64,000 bases of DNA from an uncultured Oscillospiraceae bacterium (GTDB lineage Bacteria; Bacillota; Clostridia; Oscillospirales; Oscillospiraceae). Position 1 is the first letter of the stretch, and each line of letters begins with the position of its first letter. Under the pieces are notes generated by a model. The model ran no database searches and had not been told where the DNA came from. It was given only the letters and a program-made list of their open reading frames with translations. The position numbers and the translations under genes were made by a program. This document shows positions 60,386 through 64,000 of this stretch, piece after piece. The stretch spans positions 62,001-126,000 of the forward strand of contig CAKTVG010000001.1 in the NCBI GenBank assembly GCA_934622035.1, given 5' to 3'.

Positions 60386-61983
60386 GACGGAACCTTCTTC
60401 GCAGCCTGCTTTTGCTGCTGTGCGTCTGCCTTGTGCTGACGACGGTATTTGCCGAGGAGGTGTGCGACCACGATTACGCGCTCGTCGCCTATCAGCCGCC
60501 GCGCCACCGCGCCGACGGCTTTGAGCGATACCGCTGCACAAAGTGCGGCGACGAATATGAAAACCCGCTCGACCGCCTGCCGGAGCCGCCCGTCAATTGG
60601 AGCTATGACAGCCTGAGCAATGCCACGTCAAGCACGCTGACCATCTTCGCCGGGTACTACGGCATGGACTACCAGCAGAAAATCGTGCTCTCCGTCAACG
60701 ACATCATCAACAACTGCGAGATGGTAACGCAGAGCTTTTCCTACATCAACCGCCGCCCGCGCGTGTGCTACTCCGTGGGCTACGGCCCGCGGCTGCTCGA
60801 CGTGCTGGACTATGCGGGCGTGGACTGCGGCAGCATCCAGGCCTTCCAGTTCGGCACGGCGGATTCCGGCGGCAACTTCTACAATCAGGAGGAATGGACG
60901 TATTCCAGCCTCTACCGTTCGCGCTATTTCTTCCCCGACCTGAGCGTCTATTTTCAGCAGGACGGTGAATTCAGCGACAGCGGCGCGGCGGAGGAGGGCC
61001 TGGAATGGGTCGAGCCGATGCTGGCCGTCTGGAGCACTTGGCGAACCTATGACATCGGCGAGGAATTCTGCCTCGGCGACCACAGCGCAAGCATGAGCGC
61101 GCAGAACTGCTTCCGCCTGCTCTATGGGCAGAGCTGGATCGGCGAAGCCTCGGCGAACACCTCCGCAAAATGGTGCAACGCAATTTTCGTGCGCTACGCC
61201 GGCGCACCCTCCGTCAGCGCGGGCGAGGACCTGAACCTCTCCGTGGAAAAGGACAAAAACGGCTATCAGCTTCGCGCCAGCGTCAGCGCGGCGGACAGCC
61301 AGCTCACCGAGCTGTTTTCCGATGCGGTGAGCTGGAGCTCCAGCGACGAGAGCGTTGTGCGCGTGAACAGCAAAACCGGAAAGATCACCGTCGTCGGCGA
61401 GGGCAAAGCGATCATCACTGCCACGACGACGGTCGGCGGCATGACCGTCAGCGACAGCATCACCGTCACCGTCTCCAATGACAAGGAGAACACCGGCGGC
61501 GGTACGGGCGACGGCTCCGGCAAGGGAGACGGCACCGGCACCGGGGACGGCAAGGGCGACGGAAAAGGCGACGGCTCCGGCGATACCAGGCCCGGCGACG
61601 GCTCGGGCAGCGGTGAAAAGCCCGTGAACAAGCCCGGAAACAAGCCAAACAAGCCCGGTACGGCGATCAGCGTGCTTCCCTCCGCTCCCTCCGGCGTGAC
61701 CGCGCCGGAAAAGGAGCCGGACGGCAGCGCCTCCGGCCAGCTCACAACCCGTGAGCCGGAGAAAATCACGCACGGCGCGCTGCGGCGCATCCAGACCGCC
61801 GGAACCCCCGGCGCGGACGCCGCTCCCGGCAGTGCCGGAAGCACCTCCGGCGGCAGCACCGGCGGCGCGGCTCTTCTGCTGACCGACTCGCGCACGCTTT
61901 TGCTCACGGCGCTTGCTGCGCTGGCGCTGCTGCTGCTCGGCGGCCTATTGAAATATCTGCAATACCGAAAAGAACTGAAATAG
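60382..61983 (+). CDS. surface protein with Ig-like domain and C-terminal membrane anchor
   Basis: The 533-residue protein starts at ATG 60382 behind GGGAGGTG. It has a signal peptide, then a Cys/His ribbon motif CDHDYALV...YRCTKCGDEY (26-60) common in secreted Clostridial proteins, and a middle domain with YGPRLLDVLDYAGVDCGS that echoes YGPTLESLAQAHG of the preceding protein. A Big_2 Ig-like domain (about 280-365) follows, then a Gly/Asp/Lys-rich linker (TGDGSGKGDG repeats), a Pro-rich stretch and a final helix (TLLLTALAALALLLLGGLL) that anchors it. It is envelope-exposed; its ligand is unknown. Confidence 0.8.
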   Translation: MRRNLLRSLLLLLCVCLVLTTVFAEEVCDHDYALVAYQPPRHRADGFERYRCTKCGDEYENPLDRLPEPPVNWSYDSLSNATSSTLTIFAGYYGMDYQQKIVLSVNDIINNCEMVTQSFSYINRRPRVCYSVGYGPRLLDVLDYAGVDCGSIQAFQFGTADSGGNFYNQEEWTYSSLYRSRYFFPDLSVYFQQDGEFSDSGAAEEGLEWVEPMLAVWSTWRTYDIGEEFCLGDHSASMSAQNCFRLLYGQSWIGEASANTSAKWCNAIFVRYAGAPSVSAGEDLNLSVEKDKNGYQLRASVSAADSQLTELFSDAVSWSSSDESVVRVNSKTGKITVVGEGKAIITATTTVGGMTVSDSITVTVSNDKENTGGGTGDGSGKGDGTGTGDGKGDGKGDGSGDTRPGDGSGSGEKPVNKPGNKPNKPGTAISVLPSAPSGVTAPEKEPDGSASGQLTTREPEKITHGALRRIQTAGTPGADAAPGSAGSTSGGSTGGAALLLTDSRTLLLTALAALALLLLGGLLKYLQYRKELK

Positions 61984-62006
61984 TGCTGAAATAGAGGAGA
62001 AACCGA

Positions 62007-62654
62007 ATGTTTTCACAAACACTGTCCAATATTCTGCGCGCGGTTGCGTCTTCCCTGGAGACGCCGGTCGTGCTGGTTTTGCTGCTTCTGATGGCGGCGG
62101 CGCTGGTGCTGCTCGGCAACCTGATCGTCGAGTGCTTCACGGAGCGGCGGCATCTGAAGGTCTGCCTGCCGGAGCTGCTTGACGAGCTGCGCGCCGCCTC
62201 GCCGGAGGAGCTGCCGGATTGCATTGAAAAAAGCGGCCTTCTGCGGCGGCAGAAGCGGGCGCTTCTGGAGGTCACGCGCCATCCGGCGCTGACGCAGGAC
62301 ATGCGCGAGGCGCTGGCCATCCGTCTTCTGGACGAGGAAAAGCAGCGCCATGCGAAAATCGTCCGCCTGTCCGACCTCGTCGCCAAGCTCGGGCCGATGT
62401 TCGGCCTGCTGGGCACGCTGATCCCCCTCGGCCCCGGCATCATCGCGCTGGGGCAGGGCGACACCTTCACGCTGTCAAACTCCCTTCTGACCGCGTTTGA
62501 CACGACGATCGCTGGCCTGATCTGCGCGGCCTTTGCCGTCGTGATTTCCATGATCCGCAAGAGCTGGTACGCAAACGACATGTCCCTTTTGGAAACCGCA
62601 ATGGAATGCGTTGTGGAGGTGAGCCAACATGCTGAAACGAAAGCTGAGGCGTGA
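62007..62654 (+). CDS. MotA/TolQ/ExbB-type proton channel protein
   Basis: The 215-residue protein has three helices (about 20-42, 125-145, 163-185). The conserved core is KLGPMFGLLGTLIPLGPGI, then LLTAFDTTIAGLICAAFAVVI, as in ExbB and TolQ, including the Thr in the last helix that lines the proton path. In Gram-negatives ExbB with ExbD couples the proton motive force to outer-membrane transport. Here it is followed by DUF2149, which is its usual partner in HmuU/HmuV-type pairs of Bacteroides haem loci (recalled, not searched). Confidence 0.88.
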   Translation: MFSQTLSNILRAVASSLETPVVLVLLLLMAAALVLLGNLIVECFTERRHLKVCLPELLDELRAASPEELPDCIEKSGLLRRQKRALLEVTRHPALTQDMREALAIRLLDEEKQRHAKIVRLSDLVAKLGPMFGLLGTLIPLGPGIIALGQGDTFTLSNSLLTAFDTTIAGLICAAFAVVISMIRKSWYANDMSLLETAMECVVEVSQHAETKAEA

Positions 62655-62931
62655 GGAGGCCGAGAGCGAGGACGTCAACCCTATGGAGGGTGTGGCGAAC
62701 CTCGCGGACGTGATGCTGGTGCTGGCCGTCGGCATGATGCTGGCGCTGGTCGTCGCATGGAACGTGGACATTTCCGGCTCGAATGACCCGCTGCCCGTTA
62801 CCCCGGTGCAGGACGGCCACGAGCAGGTCTGGGACACCGACGGCGAGGCGCCGGAGGATCTCGGCCTGACGGAGTACGGTAAGGTCTACAGAGACGAGGA
62901 CGGAAATCTGTATATTTTGGAAGACAACTGA
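62629..62931 (+). CDS. DUF2149 protein (ExbD/TolR-like partner)
   Basis: The 100-residue protein overlaps the ExbB-type gene by 26 bases. It has a basic N-terminus, NPMEGVANLADVMLVLAVG with D27 at the start of the single helix (25-45) where ExbD has its proton-binding Asp, and an extracytoplasmic tail (DISGSNDPLPVTPV... LYILEDN). DUF2149 accompanies ExbB-like channels in several anaerobes. It probably forms the moving plug of the channel and contacts the surface proteins. Confidence 0.85.
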   Translation: MLKRKLRREEAESEDVNPMEGVANLADVMLVLAVGMMLALVVAWNVDISGSNDPLPVTPVQDGHEQVWDTDGEAPEDLGLTEYGKVYRDEDGNLYILEDN

Positions 62932-62968
62932 GCCTTTTGAATAGAAATCAGGAAAAGGAGAAGAAGCG

Positions 62969-64000
62969 ATGAAACATCCTGCAAACAGAGCGCTTGCCCT
63001 GCTGCTGGCGGTGCTGCTTGCCGTGGGAACCCTGCTTGTCCCCGCCGCGGCGGCCTCCGGCGACTACGCCATGTCGCTCTCCACCGAAACGGTCGCGCCC
63101 GGCGAGACCGCAGAGATGACGCTGCGATTCACGACAGCCAGCGCCAGCCGTTCCATTGCGGTCGATCTCGACTGGGATGCGGACGGCATCACCTTTGACG
63201 CCGAGACCGGCGTGGACGCGGGGGACTGCCTCGTGGACACCGACGCCGCCTACCGCAACGGCTTTGAGCTCTTCCGCGACGAGGCAAAGACGCCCTTCGC
63301 CGCCGGAAGCTACACCGTGAAGCTCAAGCTCCGGGTCGCGGCGGATACCGCTCCCGGCGAGTATGAGATTTTCTTCGACACGGCGGACATCTGCGACGAA
63401 ACCGGCGCAACGCCCTGGAATGTGGAAACCACCGGCGGCAAGATCATCGTTGCCGAAAAGGCGGAGGAGTCGCTCCTGCACGGCGGCGAGACGCTGGAAA
63501 AGGGCGGCAGCTACACCCTTGCGGACGACGCCGCCGGCATCATCACCGTCGCCACGACCGAGCCGGTCACCGTCTCCGGCAGCGGCGTTGCCTGGGATTC
63601 CTCCTACAGCTATACCGCAGACACGGTCAAGTACGCAAACCTGAAGCTTGAATGCTCCAAGGCCTCCGGCGCGCAGCTGACCCTGAAGGACATGTTCCTC
63701 GAGGACAGGGCGGACACCAGCCCGCTGGTCAACTTCGCGGGAACCGGCAACTGCCTGAACTTTGAGGGAACCGTCGTCATGGGCAAGTACGGCCAGGGGC
63801 AGGGTACCTATGCCGCCATCCATGTTCCGCAGGACGCCGAATTGACCATCGGCGGCGCGGGCACGCTCTACCTCTATAAGACCTCCGGCGGCTCCGGCAT
63901 CGGCGGCAACAAGGGCGAAATGAACGGCACGATCGTCTTCGCCATGACCGGCACGGCCTTTATCAAAGGCACGAAGCAGGGCGCCGTCATCGGCGTGGGC
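62969..64000 (+). CDS. large secreted protein, N-terminal part (runs off right edge)
   Basis: ATG 62969 follows AAAAGGAG; 344 codons are visible and open to the window end. A signal peptide (1-30, VPAAAASGDY) precedes a cohesin-like beta domain (about 32-150: YAMSLSTETVAPGETAEMTL, TFDAETGVDAGD, GSYTVKLKLRV, PGEYEIFFDTADICDETG). After residue 155 a repetitive right-handed beta-helix pattern begins (GGAGTLYLYKTSGGSGIGGN), as in cell-surface adhesins. It belongs to the ExbB/DUF2149 operon and may be its substrate receptor. Confidence 0.8.
   Translation, partial: MKHPANRALALLLAVLLAVGTLLVPAAAASGDYAMSLSTETVAPGETAEMTLRFTTASASRSIAVDLDWDADGITFDAETGVDAGDCLVDTDAAYRNGFELFRDEAKTPFAAGSYTVKLKLRVAADTAPGEYEIFFDTADICDETGATPWNVETTGGKIIVAEKAEESLLHGGETLEKGGSYTLADDAAGIITVATTEPVTVSGSGVAWDSSYSYTADTVKYANLKLECSKASGAQLTLKDMFLEDRADTSPLVNFAGTGNCLNFEGTVVMGKYGQGQGTYAAIHVPQDAELTIGGAGTLYLYKTSGGSGIGGNKGEMNGTIVFAMTGTAFIKGTKQGAVIGVG

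Overview
The window reads as chromosome of a high-GC anaerobic Firmicute, most likely a gut Clostridium-class bacterium of the Oscillospiraceae type. This is inferred from the gene content: a single-chain pyruvate:ferredoxin oxidoreductase, an HrcA/CIRCE heat-shock control site, S-box and L-box riboswitches, a homodimeric glycyl-tRNA synthetase, a DUF4317 protein and many lipoproteins with strong AGGAGG-type ribosome sites. Promoters mostly follow TTGACA-17-TATAAT. I saw no rRNA, tRNA, CRISPR array, transposase or prophage.

Layout. 1-10.8 kb: edge of a secreted protein; a kbl-tdh threonine degradation operon with a well defined promoter/operator; a flavin-Rieske oxidoreductase; a 24-codon small ORF; prfB; and a minus-strand run of mtaB, glyS and a split transketolase. 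10.9-13.9 kb: an HPr-like protein and an AbrB / Met-gamma-lyase-like / DMT transporter operon. 13.9-20.9 kb: a sugar-use locus with divergent promoters, GH13 on one side and GH1, GH36 and a GPH symporter on the other. 20.9-25 kb: CIRCE-hsp20, a two-component system, and a divergent membrane/phospholipid operon behind phased TTRAY repeats. 25.2-33.2 kb: a six-gene ABC-exported surface glycan operon with four glycosyltransferases. 33.5-40.2 kb: a plsY-like/AraC/lipoprotein operon opposite a TetR gene, an aminotransferase, metK under a SAM-I riboswitch, and a D-2-hydroxyacid dehydrogenase. 40.4-54.6 kb: an L,D-transpeptidase lipoprotein with Ig-like repeats, comM-thiI-cinA-like, PFOR, DUF4317, a TPR-LRR surface protein and a nucleotidyltransferase.

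54.7-57.4 kb: a lysine riboswitch followed by a three-gene amino-acid ABC importer. Its substrate-binding lipoprotein has the two halves of the SBP_bac_3 fold in reversed order, so it looks like a natural circular permutant. 57.5-58.4 kb: a diacylglycerol-kinase-family enzyme.

58.5-64 kb: a long structured leader ending in a terminator precedes an operon of a BtuF/FepB-like binding lipoprotein, two secreted proteins with a common YGPxL segment, an ExbB/TolQ-type proton channel, a DUF2149 protein and a large secreted protein that runs off the window. A proton-motive-force channel pair fused to surface proteins in an apparently Gram-positive cell is the least explained system here.

The two strongest leads are the permuted lysine-binding protein and the ExbB/DUF2149 surface operon with its unassigned leader RNA.
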